This document shows, piece by piece, positions 8,179 through 17,862 of a stretch of 64,000 nucleotides of DNA; positions within the stretch are counted from its first letter, which is position 1; the number at the start of each line of letters is the position of its first letter. Made by a program: the position numbers and the translations under genes. This DNA is from Marinomonas communis (GTDB lineage Bacteria; Pseudomonadota; Gammaproteobacteria; Pseudomonadales; Marinomonadaceae): the NCBI RefSeq assembly GCF_004363305.1, contig NZ_SNZA01000002.1, forward strand, positions 62,001 through 126,000. The letters are read 5' to 3'. A model generated the notes under the pieces. The model made no database searches. It worked only from the letters and a program-made list of their open reading frames with translations, and had not been told where the DNA came from.

Positions 8179-9501
8179 ATGAGTAATATGACACCTCGTG
8201 AAACAGTAAATGCCTTAGATCAACACATTGTTGGTCAACAAAGTGCGAAGCGCGCCGTTGCCATTGCCCTGCGTAACCGCTGGCGTCGTATGCAACTGCC
8301 AGACGACATGCGTGCCGAAGTCACACCGAAGAACATCCTAATGATCGGTCCAACGGGTGTGGGTAAAACTGAAATCGCACGCCGTTTAGCTAAGCTGTCG
8401 AACGCGCCATTCATTAAGATCGAAGCAACTAAATTCACTGAAGTGGGTTACGTTGGCCGTGATGTCGACTCCATTATCCGTGACTTGGTGGAAACCTCGA
8501 TCAAAATGTTTCGTGAACAAGAAACGGAGCGCATGAAACACAAAGCGGAAGATGCAGCAGAAGATCGCATTCTAGATGCCCTACTGCCGCCAGCACGTGG
8601 TTTTGAAGAAGACTCAGCGTCCAACTCAACTCGCCAAACGTTCCGCAAGAAATTGCGTGAAGGTCAGCTAGACGATAAAGAGATCGATATCGAAGTTTCT
8701 GATGCCCCTATGGGCGTAGAAATCATGACGCCTCCTGGCATGGAGGAGATGACCAGCCAATTGCAGAACCTATTCTCTAACATGGGTGGCGATCGTAAGA
8801 AAAAGCGCAAGCTAAAGGTGAAAGACGCACTGCGCCAGATTCGTGACGAAGAAGCGGCCAAACTGGTCAATGAAGAAGAGCTTAAAGCGCGCGCGGTAGA
8901 AGCGGTTGAGCAACACGGCATCGTCTTCCTTGATGAGATCGACAAAGTCGCCAAAAGCTCTGAGCGCTCTAGCGGTGAAGTCTCCCGTGAAGGGGTTCAG
9001 CGTGACTTGTTGCCATTGATTGAAGGCTGTACGGTCAACACCAAATACGGCATGATCAAAACCGATCACATCCTATTTATTGCCTCAGGTGCGTTCCATT
9101 TATCGAAGCCTTCTGACCTGATCCCTGAGTTACAAGGTCGTTTGCCGATTCGTGTAGAACTAGACGCCCTTACCGTTGACGATTTTAAACGTATCTTGAC
9201 TGAACCAAGCGCGTCTTTAACAAAACAGTATGTGGCACTGGCGAAAACTGAAAACATTGATTTAAACTTCACCGAAGAAGGCATCACTCGTATTGCTGAA
9301 ATTGCTTGCCAAGTGAACGAACGCACAGAAAACATTGGTGCGCGTCGTCTGCACACGGTACTAGAGCGTCTCTTGGAAGAAGTTTCCTACTCAGCGAGCG
9401 ATATGCCAGAAGGCCAAATCGTAGACATCACCGCTGACTACGTGAACCAACAGCTCGGTGAAGTGGCTGAAAACGAAGACTTAAGCCAATACATCCTGTA
9501 A
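8179..9501 (+). CDS. hslU: ATP-dependent protease ATPase subunit HslU
   Basis: HslU (ClpY) is the AAA+ unfoldase partner of HslV. The 440-residue product has Walker [10 protein letters not shown] near residue 56, the pore motif GYVGRD near 92, an intermediate I-domain of about 110 residues, Walker [10 protein letters not shown] near 250, and sensor-2 [15 protein letters not shown] near the C-terminus, ending in SQYIL; the C-terminal tail is what inserts into HslV. The ATG at 8179 gives [20 protein letters not shown], matching known HslU starts; a frame-consistent ATG at 8140 inside hslV is not credible. Confidence 0.97.
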   Translation: MSNMTPRETVNALDQHIVGQQSAKRAVAIALRNRWRRMQLPDDMRAEVTPKNILMIGPTGVGKTEIARRLAKLSNAPFIKIEATKFTEVGYVGRDVDSIIRDLVETSIKMFREQETERMKHKAEDAAEDRILDALLPPARGFEEDSASNSTRQTFRKKLREGQLDDKEIDIEVSDAPMGVEIMTPPGMEEMTSQLQNLFSNMGGDRKKKRKLKVKDALRQIRDEEAAKLVNEEELKARAVEAVEQHGIVFLDEIDKVAKSSERSSGEVSREGVQRDLLPLIEGCTVNTKYGMIKTDHILFIASGAFHLSKPSDLIPELQGRLPIRVELDALTVDDFKRILTEPSASLTKQYVALAKTENIDLNFTEEGITRIAEIACQVNERTENIGARRLHTVLERLLEEVSYSASDMPEGQIVDITADYVNQQLGEVAENEDLSQYIL

Positions 9502-9529
9502 TGGCCGCGATTTAAGAAGAGTACGCATC

Positions 9530-9910
9530 ATGGCAACGCCAACTAAAATTCACTACCACAAGCAATCCCGTGAACTGGAGTTGGCCTTTGCCGATGGTGC
9601 AAGCTATCGCCTTAGCGCGGAATACCTTCGTGTTCATTCCCCTTCTGCCGAAGTGCGTGGACACGGCATGCAAATGCCGATACTGCAATACGGCAAGAAA
9701 GATGTGGCCATTATGAACATCGAAGCGGCGGGCAACTATGCTTTAAAAATCAGCTTTGATGATGGTCATGACACGGGCCTGTATGCCTGGGATTACCTCT
9801 ACAATCTCGGCAAAAATCATGATGAACTTTGGCAAATGTACCTAGATCGACTAGCCAAAGAAGGTCGCACTCGCGAAACCTCTGCCATTCAAATTCATCA
9901 AGTACACTAA
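9530..9910 (+). CDS. DUF971 (GBBH-like N-terminal) domain protein
   Basis: The 126-residue product is a stand-alone DUF971 domain, the small zinc-type fold found at the N-terminus of gamma-butyrobetaine hydroxylases. Recognisable stretches are YRLSAEYLRVHSPSAEVRGH, NIEAAGNYALKISFDDGHDT and LYAWDYLYNLG. The biochemical function of free DUF971 proteins is not established. It follows hslU by 28 bases in the same order as in Pseudomonas and other gammaproteobacteria, so co-transcription with hslVU is likely. Confidence 0.8.
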   Translation: MATPTKIHYHKQSRELELAFADGASYRLSAEYLRVHSPSAEVRGHGMQMPILQYGKKDVAIMNIEAAGNYALKISFDDGHDTGLYAWDYLYNLGKNHDELWQMYLDRLAKEGRTRETSAIQIHQVH

Positions 9911-9929
9911 TAAACATAGGCTTAACGTT

Positions 9930-10547
9930 ATGACCATCAGCCTCGTCGCCTTGGCATCCATTGAACGTGCGGTAAACTATGCCCTCAAGCAAGATCCACC
10001 GTCACAACGCCACCTAACTAAGTTAGCTGGCCAACAGATCTTTCTGGAAGTCGAAGACTTTAACCTGATTCTACAGGTTCATGTATTGGAAGAAGGCATT
10101 ATGCTGGATCGTCCAGAAAGCATGGACGAGATAGAGCTGGATGCTAAGCTCGATACCCATGTCAAAGGCCCTAGCAGTGCTTACCGTAAGCTTCTGGAAG
10201 GTGATGGTTTCTTTGATGGCGACTTACGCATTCGCGGTAACGCACAAGCTCTGATGACGCTTCATAAAGTCATGCAAGGTTTTGAGTTCGACTGGGAAGG
10301 CATCTTAGCCGATAAAGTCGGTGACCTACCTGCAGCGACATTCGCCCGTCTCGTTCGAACTCAGTGGAGCGTGACAAAAGAACTGACCACCAATGCCCGC
10401 ATTCATTTGGTCAACTATTTACAATCCAACAGTGAGTTGCTTCCCAGCAAAATCGAGTTCGATCACTTTGTCGATGAAACTGAACGTCTAGGCATGCAAC
10501 TGGACCGCTTTGAAGCTAAGTTGAAGTTAGCTGAGAAACGACGCTAG
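9930..10547 (+). CDS. ubiJ: SCP2-domain ubiquinone biosynthesis accessory factor UbiJ
   Basis: The 205-residue product matches UbiJ in layout: an N-terminal helix (LVALASIERAVNYALKQDP), an SCP2 lipid-binding domain (GQQIFLEVEDFNLILQVHV to LRIRGNAQALMTLHKVMQ), a WEGILADKVGDLPA stretch, and a C-terminal coiled coil (FVDETERLGMQLDRFEAKLK). UbiJ binds ubiquinone precursors in the cytosolic Ubi metabolon. Elsewhere it is usually encoded between ubiE and ubiB; here it follows the DUF971 gene by 19 bases and is followed by a gene on the other strand, so ubiE and ubiB are not adjacent. The assignment rests on architecture and family resemblance. Confidence 0.75.
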   Translation: MTISLVALASIERAVNYALKQDPPSQRHLTKLAGQQIFLEVEDFNLILQVHVLEEGIMLDRPESMDEIELDAKLDTHVKGPSSAYRKLLEGDGFFDGDLRIRGNAQALMTLHKVMQGFEFDWEGILADKVGDLPAATFARLVRTQWSVTKELTTNARIHLVNYLQSNSELLPSKIEFDHFVDETERLGMQLDRFEAKLKLAEKRR

Positions 10548-10562
10548 CAGAATTTATTCGCT

Positions 10563-13127
10563 TCAAGCTTTCACATGTTCAGCGTTGAGTGTCTGCTTGC
10601 GCTGCTCTAACCATACTTCCAAATCAGCGGCGGGCATGGGGCGCGCAAAACCATAGCCTTGTAAATAGTCACAACCATGCTCAGCCAAATACTGAGCTTG
10701 GTACTCTATCTCAACCCCTTCGGCAATCACTTCCATATTCAGCCCTTTAGCCATGGCGATGGTGGCGCTGACTATGCATTCGTCAGACTCGATATCACCA
10801 ATACCGCGTACAAACGACTGATCAATCTTCAGGTAGTTGGCCTCTAACTCTTTTAGATAACTCAACGAACAATAGCCCGTGCCAAAGTCATCAATGGCAA
10901 TACTGATATTATTGGCGCGTAACATGGCGAGATTACGAGCCAGTTGCGCAGAGCGGACCATTAGCGTTGTTTCAGTAAACTCAATCGCAATCACCTCACT
11001 GGGTACCTTGTAGTGTTTCAACGCATTGAGTAACTCATAGGCGACTTCAGAGTTCGACAGTTGTACCGCAGAGATATTAATCGACACTTTTCCAACTTCG
11101 ATATTCCGTGCTCGCCAATCTGCCACTTGGCTTAAGGTACGATCAATAATCCAGCGCCCCAGTTCAATGATTTGACCACTGTCTTCCGCAATAGGGATAA
11201 AGACCGCTGGAGAAATCCACTCACCCAAACGCCGCCAGCGAATCAGCACTTCGACCCCAACGACTTGATTGGTTCGTGAATGCACTTGTGGTTGAAAGAA
11301 CAGACTGAGCTGATCATCTTGAGACATGGCTTCCTCAAGGTGTCGCTGGGTAGCCACTCGACGCTGCATGCTTTCATCCATTGAATCGTCAAAGAAGCGA
11401 TAGGTATTTTTACCGGAGTGCTTGGCTCGATACATCGCTAAGTCAGCTTGGCGTAATAATGACGAGCTATCGATGTCGGCAACATCACTCATTGCCACCC
11501 CCACACTACAACTGACCGAAAAGGTGGTGTCTTGGTACTCAAAAGGCTGAGCTAATGCATCCACGATGGCTTGAGCCAAGTGATGAATATGAGACGCTTG
11601 CTGTGCTGGATGCAGGAATAAAGCAAATTCATCGCCACCAAGACGCGACAACAACGCCTCATCCGGCGCAATGCGTTCGAGCTTCTTAGCAACTCGTTTA
11701 AGCAATACATCCCCTGCTTCATGGCCTAAGGTGTCATTGATTTCTTTGAAACGATCAAGGTCTATAAACAGTAAGGCAATGCTACCGTAGTGTCGCTGCG
11801 ACACACACTCATCCAAACATTGCTCAAAATATCGCCTATTAGAGAGTCCTGTTAAGTCATCATGTTGTGCCATATACAAGACCTGTTGTTCAGCCTCTTT
11901 GCGCACAGTAATGTCTTCATGCACAGCAATGAAATATTCCACTTCGCCAGCACTGTCTAAAATAGGCGTAATCGTCTGCTCCACCGTCACAAACTGACCG
12001 TTCTTATGACGGTTCACCAGTTCGTTCCGCCAACTTTTACCTTGGGAAATGGTTTCCCATAAGTTCTGAAAGAATGGCCGCTCATGAACACCCGAGTTTA
12101 AAATACGTGGCGTCTTACCACGCACTTGCTTCAGGCTATAGCCTGTTAAGGTTGTGAAGGCATCGTTCACCCATTCTATGCGGCCCTTGGGATCGGTAAT
12201 AAATATGGCGTTTGCCGCACTACGGATCGCCATACTCAATAAATGATTACTACCCTGAACTTTGTCTCGCTTGTGTCGAAACACCAGATACATCACTAAC
12301 ATCAGCACCACAGCGATTGCTAGCACACTAAAGATTGTTCTGACGATTTGCGCATCACTTTGCCAGTTAGCTAATGCATCTTTGTTGTAGGATCGTAGAG
12401 AAATGACCAGTGGATAAAAAGAGGTGGCGCGGTAGCTGTCCAAGTAGCTACCTTGTTCGTTTTGCTCACGAAGATCTCCCCAAGAGCGGTCCATCACCAC
12501 CTCTCGACGGGCGCTACTTAAAAAGTCAGCTCCTTCTCCGAGAATTTTCTCCCCAGAAAATAAATAGAGAGAGACTTCGCGACGACTCGCAGAAACAGAC
12601 TGAAACAAGCTTTGGAAGTAGTGCATATTCAAAGAGCCAATAACAAAACCTGCTAACGCCCCTTGGGAAAAATACGGCACACACACAGGCCAATACTGAA
12701 GCTCCGCCAGACGAAATGCATCGCCCCAATAACGCCCTGCTTGAACCGGTAGGAATAAAACATCGGCATTGGATGCTCGCTCAGCACACAGGGAAGCCTG
12801 TTCATACACCACCACATCAATACTGCGCAGCTGCGGTAAGCCTCTTAACAGTCGCTGAGTCAGCAAATTAGAGGTTGCTTTAGAGCGTTCCTCTGCATCG
12901 AGTGCGACCGTCTGCAACGCGCCAACAGCCGCTTGCAAAGAGCGGATAACGGAGTCTTCTAGGGCGTAGGCCAGAGAGGTGTTCGTCAACAGCTGCTCTT
13001 CAAGGGCTCGCTGGTGACCTCTACCGAGAATATGCTGCAAGCTGACCGTCATCACTAATAGGATTATGACCATGCTCGCCACCACGACGGTTTGCCGCTG
13101 TATAAAATTTGAGAGTAATTTGAGCAA
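10563..13127 (-). CDS. membrane PAS-GGDEF-EAL c-di-GMP protein
   Basis: This 854-residue inner-membrane protein likely makes and/or degrades cyclic di-GMP. Membrane segments at about 12-32 and 264-284 enclose a ~230-residue periplasmic sensor region. A PAS domain (about 297-415, IFITDPKGRIEWVNDAFTTL) leads to a GGDEF domain with an intact GGDEF motif near residue 496, then an EAL domain from about 605. The EAL signature reads EVLIRW near 624; catalytic DDFGTGY near 745, KIDQSFVRGI and the distal EGVE are kept, so phosphodiesterase activity is plausible, since EVL variants can be active. It is divergent, with only 88 bases between, from a periplasmic binding protein that may be a sensory partner. 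Confidence 0.9.
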   Translation of the reverse strand: MLKLLSNFIQRQTVVVASMVIILLVMTVSLQHILGRGHQRALEEQLLTNTSLAYALEDSVIRSLQAAVGALQTVALDAEERSKATSNLLTQRLLRGLPQLRSIDVVVYEQASLCAERASNADVLFLPVQAGRYWGDAFRLAELQYWPVCVPYFSQGALAGFVIGSLNMHYFQSLFQSVSASRREVSLYLFSGEKILGEGADFLSSARREVVMDRSWGDLREQNEQGSYLDSYRATSFYPLVISLRSYNKDALANWQSDAQIVRTIFSVLAIAVVLMLVMYLVFRHKRDKVQGSNHLLSMAIRSAANAIFITDPKGRIEWVNDAFTTLTGYSLKQVRGKTPRILNSGVHERPFFQNLWETISQGKSWRNELVNRHKNGQFVTVEQTITPILDSAGEVEYFIAVHEDITVRKEAEQQVLYMAQHDDLTGLSNRRYFEQCLDECVSQRHYGSIALLFIDLDRFKEINDTLGHEAGDVLLKRVAKKLERIAPDEALLSRLGGDEFALFLHPAQQASHIHHLAQAIVDALAQPFEYQDTTFSVSCSVGVAMSDVADIDSSSLLRQADLAMYRAKHSGKNTYRFFDDSMDESMQRRVATQRHLEEAMSQDDQLSLFFQPQVHSRTNQVVGVEVLIRWRRLGEWISPAVFIPIAEDSGQIIELGRWIIDRTLSQVADWRARNIEVGKVSINISAVQLSNSEVAYELLNALKHYKVPSEVIAIEFTETTLMVRSAQLARNLAMLRANNISIAIDDFGTGYCSLSYLKELEANYLKIDQSFVRGIGDIESDECIVSATIAMAKGLNMEVIAEGVEIEYQAQYLAEHGCDYLQGYGFARPMPAADLEVWLEQRKQTLNAEHVKA

Positions 13128-13215
13128 AGTTCTTAACCTAGATCAGCACCTGACACATGAATTGCTTACATAATAAGCATAGCTTATCGTTTTAATTCGC
13201 TTGAGGTGTTGATTT

Positions 13216-14019
13216 ATGTCGCTAAGACAAGGCTATCTGACGCTATTTTTCGCCATTTTCGCTGTTTTTCTAAATCCAGCATGGGGAGAAGACGGCAAAA
13301 CCATTTCTAACATAGAAGCGCGCCAAGGCATCAACGTATGCATTTGGCCAGATTACTTTTCCATCACCTACTTAAGCCCTCGCACACAACAGCTCGAAGG
13401 CATTGATATCGACCTGAGCCATGCCTTGGCCGACGACCTTGGTGTTCCAGTCAACTATGTCAAAACCCATTTCGGTCGTTTTATGGATGATTTAGAGACA
13501 GGTAAATGTGATGTCGCCATGTTCGGTGTGGGCAATACAAAAGCTCGCCAGAAGCGCATCAACTTTACTCAACCTTATCTCGCTAGCAATATGTATGCGG
13601 TCACAACCAAGCAGCACCCTTTTATTAAAAGCTGGAGCGACATGGACCAAAAAGGCGTGATTATCTGCGTGCAAAAAGGCACTTACATGGAAAACGCTAT
13701 GCGCAAGTCGCTTAAAAATGCCACACTCACCACGGTACTAAGGCCAAATGAGCGAGAGCTTGAAGTACTATCTGGACGTGCGGATGTCTTTATAACCGAT
13801 TACCCGTATGGGCAAAAAATGGTCAGCGTCTATGATTGGGCTGAGCTGCTCGCACCGCCTGGTAAAACTGAGCAGTTTCAATATGCCTATGCTGTGGCCA
13901 AAGGGGACGATCAATGGCTACAACGTATGGATCAGTTCGTTTCTGACATCAAGCTAGATGGCCGCCTTGAAAAAGCAGCTGAACATTATAATCTAACCCC
14001 AATCATCATTCGTGAATAA
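13216..14019 (+). CDS. orphan family-3 periplasmic solute-binding protein
   Basis: The 267-residue product has a signal peptide (RQGYLTLFFAIFAVFLNPAWG, cleaved near residue 24) and a bacterial extracellular solute-binding family-3 fold: NVCIWPDYFSITYLSP, EGIDIDLSHALADDLGVPV, GKCDVAMFGVGNTKARQKRI and ITDYPYG. It resembles polar amino-acid binding proteins, but no permease or ATPase gene is near. Its neighbour is a divergent GGDEF/EAL membrane protein, so a role as sensory ligand-binding protein is possible. A gaggtg ribosome binding site and a strong terminator frame it as a single-gene unit. Confidence 0.85.
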   Translation: MSLRQGYLTLFFAIFAVFLNPAWGEDGKTISNIEARQGINVCIWPDYFSITYLSPRTQQLEGIDIDLSHALADDLGVPVNYVKTHFGRFMDDLETGKCDVAMFGVGNTKARQKRINFTQPYLASNMYAVTTKQHPFIKSWSDMDQKGVIICVQKGTYMENAMRKSLKNATLTTVLRPNERELEVLSGRADVFITDYPYGQKMVSVYDWAELLAPPGKTEQFQYAYAVAKGDDQWLQRMDQFVSDIKLDGRLEKAAEHYNLTPIIIRE

Positions 14020-14043
14020 CGTGACACAGCATATTTAAATACG

Positions 14044-14079
14044 AAAAAGCCCGAACATGTCACCATGTTCGGGCTTTTT
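14044..14079. terminator. bidirectional terminator between binding-protein gene and argS
   Basis: A 16-base perfect stem (14044-14059, arm aaaaagcccgaacatg, with 14064-14079) around a tcac loop has T-runs on both strands; the two genes converge here. Confidence 0.88.
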
Positions 14080-14110
14080 AATGTCTTTAAGCTATTAAGC
14101 GTTAAAGCGC

Positions 14111-15844
14111 TTACATACGCTCTAGAGTTTCGATACCTAGTAGCTCTAGACCTTGCTTCAACGTTGCCGCAGTACTTAGGGCAAGCTGTAGACGGCTTTC
14201 TTTCAACGCGTCTTCTGCGTTCAAGATTGGGCAAGCTTCGTAGAAGCTCATAAAGATACCCGCAAGCTCGTATAAGTAAGCACACATAAAGTGTGGCATA
14301 CCGTCGTTGATCACCTGCTGAATCGCTTCTTCGAATTGGCAAAGCTTCACCGCCAAGGCACGCTCTTGATCTTCTACTACTGTGATCGGAGCATTCAACG
14401 CAGATACGTCCATTTCTGAACGACGCACGATGCTCGCGACACGAGAGTAAGCGTACAACAAGTAAGGCGCGGTGTTGCCTTCAAAGCTTAGCATGTTGTC
14501 CCAGTTGAACACGTAATCAGAGGTACGATTCTTAGATAAGTCAGCGTACTTAACCGATGCGATACCAACGACACGGCCGATGTTACGCTGCTCTTCTTCT
14601 GGCATATCTGGGTTCTTCGACGCGACTAGCTGGAACGCACGTTCTTGTGCTTCTTCAAGCAACGCAGAAAGCTTCGCCACACCACCAGAGCGAGTCTTAA
14701 ATGGTTTACCATCACTGCCCATTACCGTACCAAACGGCATGTGCTCAAGGCTGATGCTTGGCTGAGCAAAGCCTGCTTTGCGCGATAGCGTGAAGATCTG
14801 TTGGAAATGCAAAGATTGGCGAGCATCTACAAAGTACAGTGCACGATCTGCATTCAATACTTTCTGACGGTAGCGTACAGCGGCTAAGTCAGTGGTAGCG
14901 TAAAGGAAACCACCACCGGTTTTCTGAACGATGATCGGCGTGATGTCACCTTCTTTGTTGGCAAACTCTTCTAAGAAAACACACTTCGCGCCTTGGTCTT
15001 CTTTGATTAAGCCTTGTGCTTCTAGGTCGTTGATTACGTTCTGCAAATCGCTGTTGTAAGCGCTTTCTGGCATCACGTCTTTACGCTCTAGGGAAACACC
15101 CAACATGCGGTAAGTTTCTTCACAATGCTCAAGAGAGATATTGATGAACTCTTGCCACAGTGCCATGCATTGCTCGTCACCAGACTGAAGTTCCACGACC
15201 AGTTCACGAGCACGTGCCGCAAAGGCTTCGTCGTCATCAAAGCACTTTTTCGCTTCGCGGTAGAAAGACTCTAGGTCTGACAGCGCCATGCTGATTTCAG
15301 AGTTTTCCGCACGTAGACGCTCCATGTAGGCCAACAGCATACCAAACTGAGTACCCCAGTCGCCGACGTGGTTCTGGCGCACAACGTTGTGGCCCATAAA
15401 CTCAAGAGTACGTACTACTGCATCACCGATAACGGTAGAGCGTAGGTGACCAACGTGCATCTCTTTCGCAAGGTTAGGTGCCGAGTAATCCACCACCACA
15501 GTTTGTGGTGCTTCTACCGTCGCAACATCTAGACGTTCACTGTGACGAAGATCCGCTAACGCTGAACCTAACCATTCGTTTTTCAAGAAGATATTGATGA
15601 AACCTGGGCCTGCGATTTCGACTTTATCTGCCACATCGGAAAGATCCAATTGCTCCAACACTTTGGCTGCGAACTCACGAGGATTGGTGCCGATTTTCTT
15701 TGCCGCGCCCATGATACCATTGGCTTGGTAGTCACCAAATTGAACTTTTGCAGATTGACGAACGAGAGCCGGAGCATCGTCCGCCGCACCCGATGCGACC
15801 ATAGCCGCTTGAATACGTTGATTAAGAAGCGTTTGAATATTCAC
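14111..15844 (-). CDS. argS: arginyl-tRNA synthetase
   Basis: ArgS charges tRNA-Arg. The 577-residue class I enzyme has the N-terminal Add-1 domain ([15 protein letters not shown]), the HIGH-type motif as HVGH in [16 protein letters not shown] near residue 125, the [10 protein letters not shown] segment, a KMSKS-equivalent region [10 protein letters not shown], and a helical anticodon-binding C-terminus ending in LGIETLERM. Length matches the family (E. coli 577). In Pseudomonas argS lies between priA and ftsN; here it is about 7 kb away on the opposite strand. A large repeat-like palindrome lies just upstream (15910-16012). Confidence 0.97.
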   Translation of the reverse strand: MNIQTLLNQRIQAAMVASGAADDAPALVRQSAKVQFGDYQANGIMGAAKKIGTNPREFAAKVLEQLDLSDVADKVEIAGPGFINIFLKNEWLGSALADLRHSERLDVATVEAPQTVVVDYSAPNLAKEMHVGHLRSTVIGDAVVRTLEFMGHNVVRQNHVGDWGTQFGMLLAYMERLRAENSEISMALSDLESFYREAKKCFDDDEAFAARARELVVELQSGDEQCMALWQEFINISLEHCEETYRMLGVSLERKDVMPESAYNSDLQNVINDLEAQGLIKEDQGAKCVFLEEFANKEGDITPIIVQKTGGGFLYATTDLAAVRYRQKVLNADRALYFVDARQSLHFQQIFTLSRKAGFAQPSISLEHMPFGTVMGSDGKPFKTRSGGVAKLSALLEEAQERAFQLVASKNPDMPEEEQRNIGRVVGIASVKYADLSKNRTSDYVFNWDNMLSFEGNTAPYLLYAYSRVASIVRRSEMDVSALNAPITVVEDQERALAVKLCQFEEAIQQVINDGMPHFMCAYLYELAGIFMSFYEACPILNAEDALKESRLQLALSTAATLKQGLELLGIETLERM

Positions 15845-15909
15845 AAGAAACCCATTTTAAAATACAGAACCCTCTGCTGAAGCAGTCGTTAACTCAAGGT
15901 CTAAAGAGG

Positions 15910-16012
15910 AAAGTCGTCAACCGATCACAGCACCGCCCGAACGGGCATCCATGCCCGCGACGGGCGGATCGCCCATCCATGGTCTTAATGCTTGTGATCA
16001 GCCGACAACTTT
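15910..16012. repeat. REP-like nested palindromic element upstream of argS
   Basis: Outer arms 15910-15932 and 15989-16012 are near-complementary over about 23 bases. Inside, ccgcccg (15933-15939) pairs with cgggcgg (15961-15967), enclosing cgggcat/atgcccg (15942-15948 with 15951-15957). The octamer catggatg occurs twice on the minus strand. GC content is well above the flanks. Nested GC-rich hairpins in an intergenic gap are typical of REP/BIME-like or MITE-like elements of marine gammaproteobacteria. There is no second copy in the window that I could see. Confidence 0.6.
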
Positions 16013-16104
16013 CTAAAAGCTTTAGCTTAAGCGACAAACCTGCCTTCAACAGAGGGTTGTCATGTCATTTGAAGTTGGCGCTATGATAACCGATTTTCGA
16101 CTAT

Positions 16105-17610
16105 TTAGCGAAAGAACAGCTTACAAGCTGGGTTATCATTTTCATCTTGGTAAGGGTAGCCTAACTCGTCTAAGTAGCGCGTCACATCAGTCTCTTCGCC
16201 GACCGCCTGCAAGCCTACCAACACTCGACCGTAGGCATCACCGTGGTTACGGTAATGGAACATGGAAATATTCCACTGACCGCCTAAAGTATTTAGGAAT
16301 TTCAGCAACGCACCAGGGCGTTCAGGGAATTCAAAGCTGTACAGCAACTCGCCTTTCTCACTGCGCAAGTGACCGCCAATCATATGACGTACGTGAACCT
16401 TCGCGGTTTCATCATCGGTTAAATCGACGATTTCGTAATCTTTCAGGTCATGTAGCAGCTCTTCACGACTATTTGGACTGCCGCCCAGCGCCACACCGAC
16501 AAAAATCACTGCTTGCTTGTCATTGCTGTAGCGGTAGTTGAACTCGGTGATCGAACGACCTACCAACGCCTGACAGAAATCTTTAAAACTACCTGGTGCT
16601 TCTGGGATTTTCACCGCGATGATGGCTTCGCGCTTTTCACCTAATTCGGCACGCTCAGAGACATGGCGTAGACGGTCGAAGTTAACGTTCGCACCAGAGT
16701 TGATCGCTACCAGACGCTGACCTTTAGCGCCTTCACGCTCAATGTACTTTTTCAGACCCGCTAGCGCACAAGCACCGGCTGGTTCAGTGATCGCACGGGT
16801 ATCGTCGTAGATATCCTTGATCGCGGCACACATTTCATCAGTGTTCACGGTAATGACTTCGTCAACGCATTCTTTGGCAATTTCAAAGGTGTTCTTACCG
16901 ATTTCAGCCACCGCGACACCTTCTGCGAAGATACCCACTTGAGCAAGACGTGTTGGTTTGCCTGTGTCTAAAGCAACTTTTAAACACGCCGCATCGGTTG
17001 GCTCTACACCAATGACTTTAATCTCAGGGCGTAGGTATTTGATGTAAGCTGCGACACCAGCGATTAGACCACCACCGCCCACGGGGATGAACACCGCATC
17101 GATGTCACCTTCGATTTGGCGCAATAGCTCCATACCGATCGTGCCTTGACCGGCGATCGTATCAAGGTCGTCAAATGGGTGTACGTAGACTTGGCCTGTT
17201 TGCGCCATGATTTCTTGGGATTTTGCAAACGCTGCATCAAAGGCATCGCCTGCTAACACCACTTCGGCACCACGGGCACGTACTGCGTTGACTTTCACAT
17301 CAGGAGTCGTTTCTGGCATCACGATGGTGGCTTTGATGCCTAGTTTTTTCGCAGCAAGGGCAAGGCCTTGCGCATGGTTACCTGCTGAAGCAGCAATCAC
17401 GCCTTTGGCACGGTCTTCTTCAGAAAGCTGAATAATTTTGTTGTATGCACCACGAATCTTAAACGAGAACACTGGCTGTAGGTCTTCTCGCTTCAAAATA
17501 ATATCGTTGCCAGTGCGTTCAGACAGTTGCGTAGCACGGGAAACAGGGGTTTCTACCGCGACGTCATAAACCGGCGCTTGTAGAATCTTTTTGATGATTG
17601 TGTGAGGCAT
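16105..17610 (-). CDS. ilvA: biosynthetic threonine ammonia-lyase (threonine deaminase)
   Basis: IlvA converts threonine to 2-oxobutanoate, the first committed step to isoleucine. The product (501 residues from the ATG at 17610) has the PLP lysine in FSFKIRGAYNKI near residue 51, SAGNHAQG near 80, the glycine-rich phosphate cup GGGGLIAGVAAYI near 180 and two C-terminal ACT-like regulatory domains (about 325-400 and 420-500), the isoleucine-inhibited, full-length form. An ATG two codons upstream (17616) is possible, but AGGA stands six bases before 17610. It is divergent from rpiA, a conserved arrangement in Pseudomonas and relatives. Confidence 0.96.
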   Translation of the reverse strand: MPHTIIKKILQAPVYDVAVETPVSRATQLSERTGNDIILKREDLQPVFSFKIRGAYNKIIQLSEEDRAKGVIAASAGNHAQGLALAAKKLGIKATIVMPETTPDVKVNAVRARGAEVVLAGDAFDAAFAKSQEIMAQTGQVYVHPFDDLDTIAGQGTIGMELLRQIEGDIDAVFIPVGGGGLIAGVAAYIKYLRPEIKVIGVEPTDAACLKVALDTGKPTRLAQVGIFAEGVAVAEIGKNTFEIAKECVDEVITVNTDEMCAAIKDIYDDTRAITEPAGACALAGLKKYIEREGAKGQRLVAINSGANVNFDRLRHVSERAELGEKREAIIAVKIPEAPGSFKDFCQALVGRSITEFNYRYSNDKQAVIFVGVALGGSPNSREELLHDLKDYEIVDLTDDETAKVHVRHMIGGHLRSEKGELLYSFEFPERPGALLKFLNTLGGQWNISMFHYRNHGDAYGRVLVGLQAVGEETDVTRYLDELGYPYQDENDNPACKLFFR

Positions 17611-17774
17611 ATACATTCCTGCTTTTTCTCCAAAGCACGCCTAGAATCGGCGTTTTAGGGGGTAACTCTGCTAATAAATGAACACGCAATATACTCTTTC
17701 CCACCTTCATGAGCAAAGGCTTGGGCGGGATTAGAGTGCTTTTAGACCGAACTCGGCAACTTCGTCCTAGAGGG

Positions 17775-17804
17775 GTAACAATAGCTAAGGTAACTGACTA
17801 TAAT
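17775..17804 (+). promoter_or_regulatory. sigma-70 type promoter of rpiA
   Basis: A perfect TATAAT at 17799-17804 lies 18 bases below GTAACA (17775-17780, four of six matches to TTGACA). It is about 60 bases before the rpiA start. Confidence 0.5.
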
Positions 17805-17862
17805 GTGCCCACCCTTTTGGGCAACACCATTACTCACACTCTAAGTCACAGGTTTACCCAGC

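Noticed and set aside
8235..9356. Several antisense frames of 66-96 codons opposite hslU.
   Set aside because: They arise from the codon bias of hslU and show no independent features.
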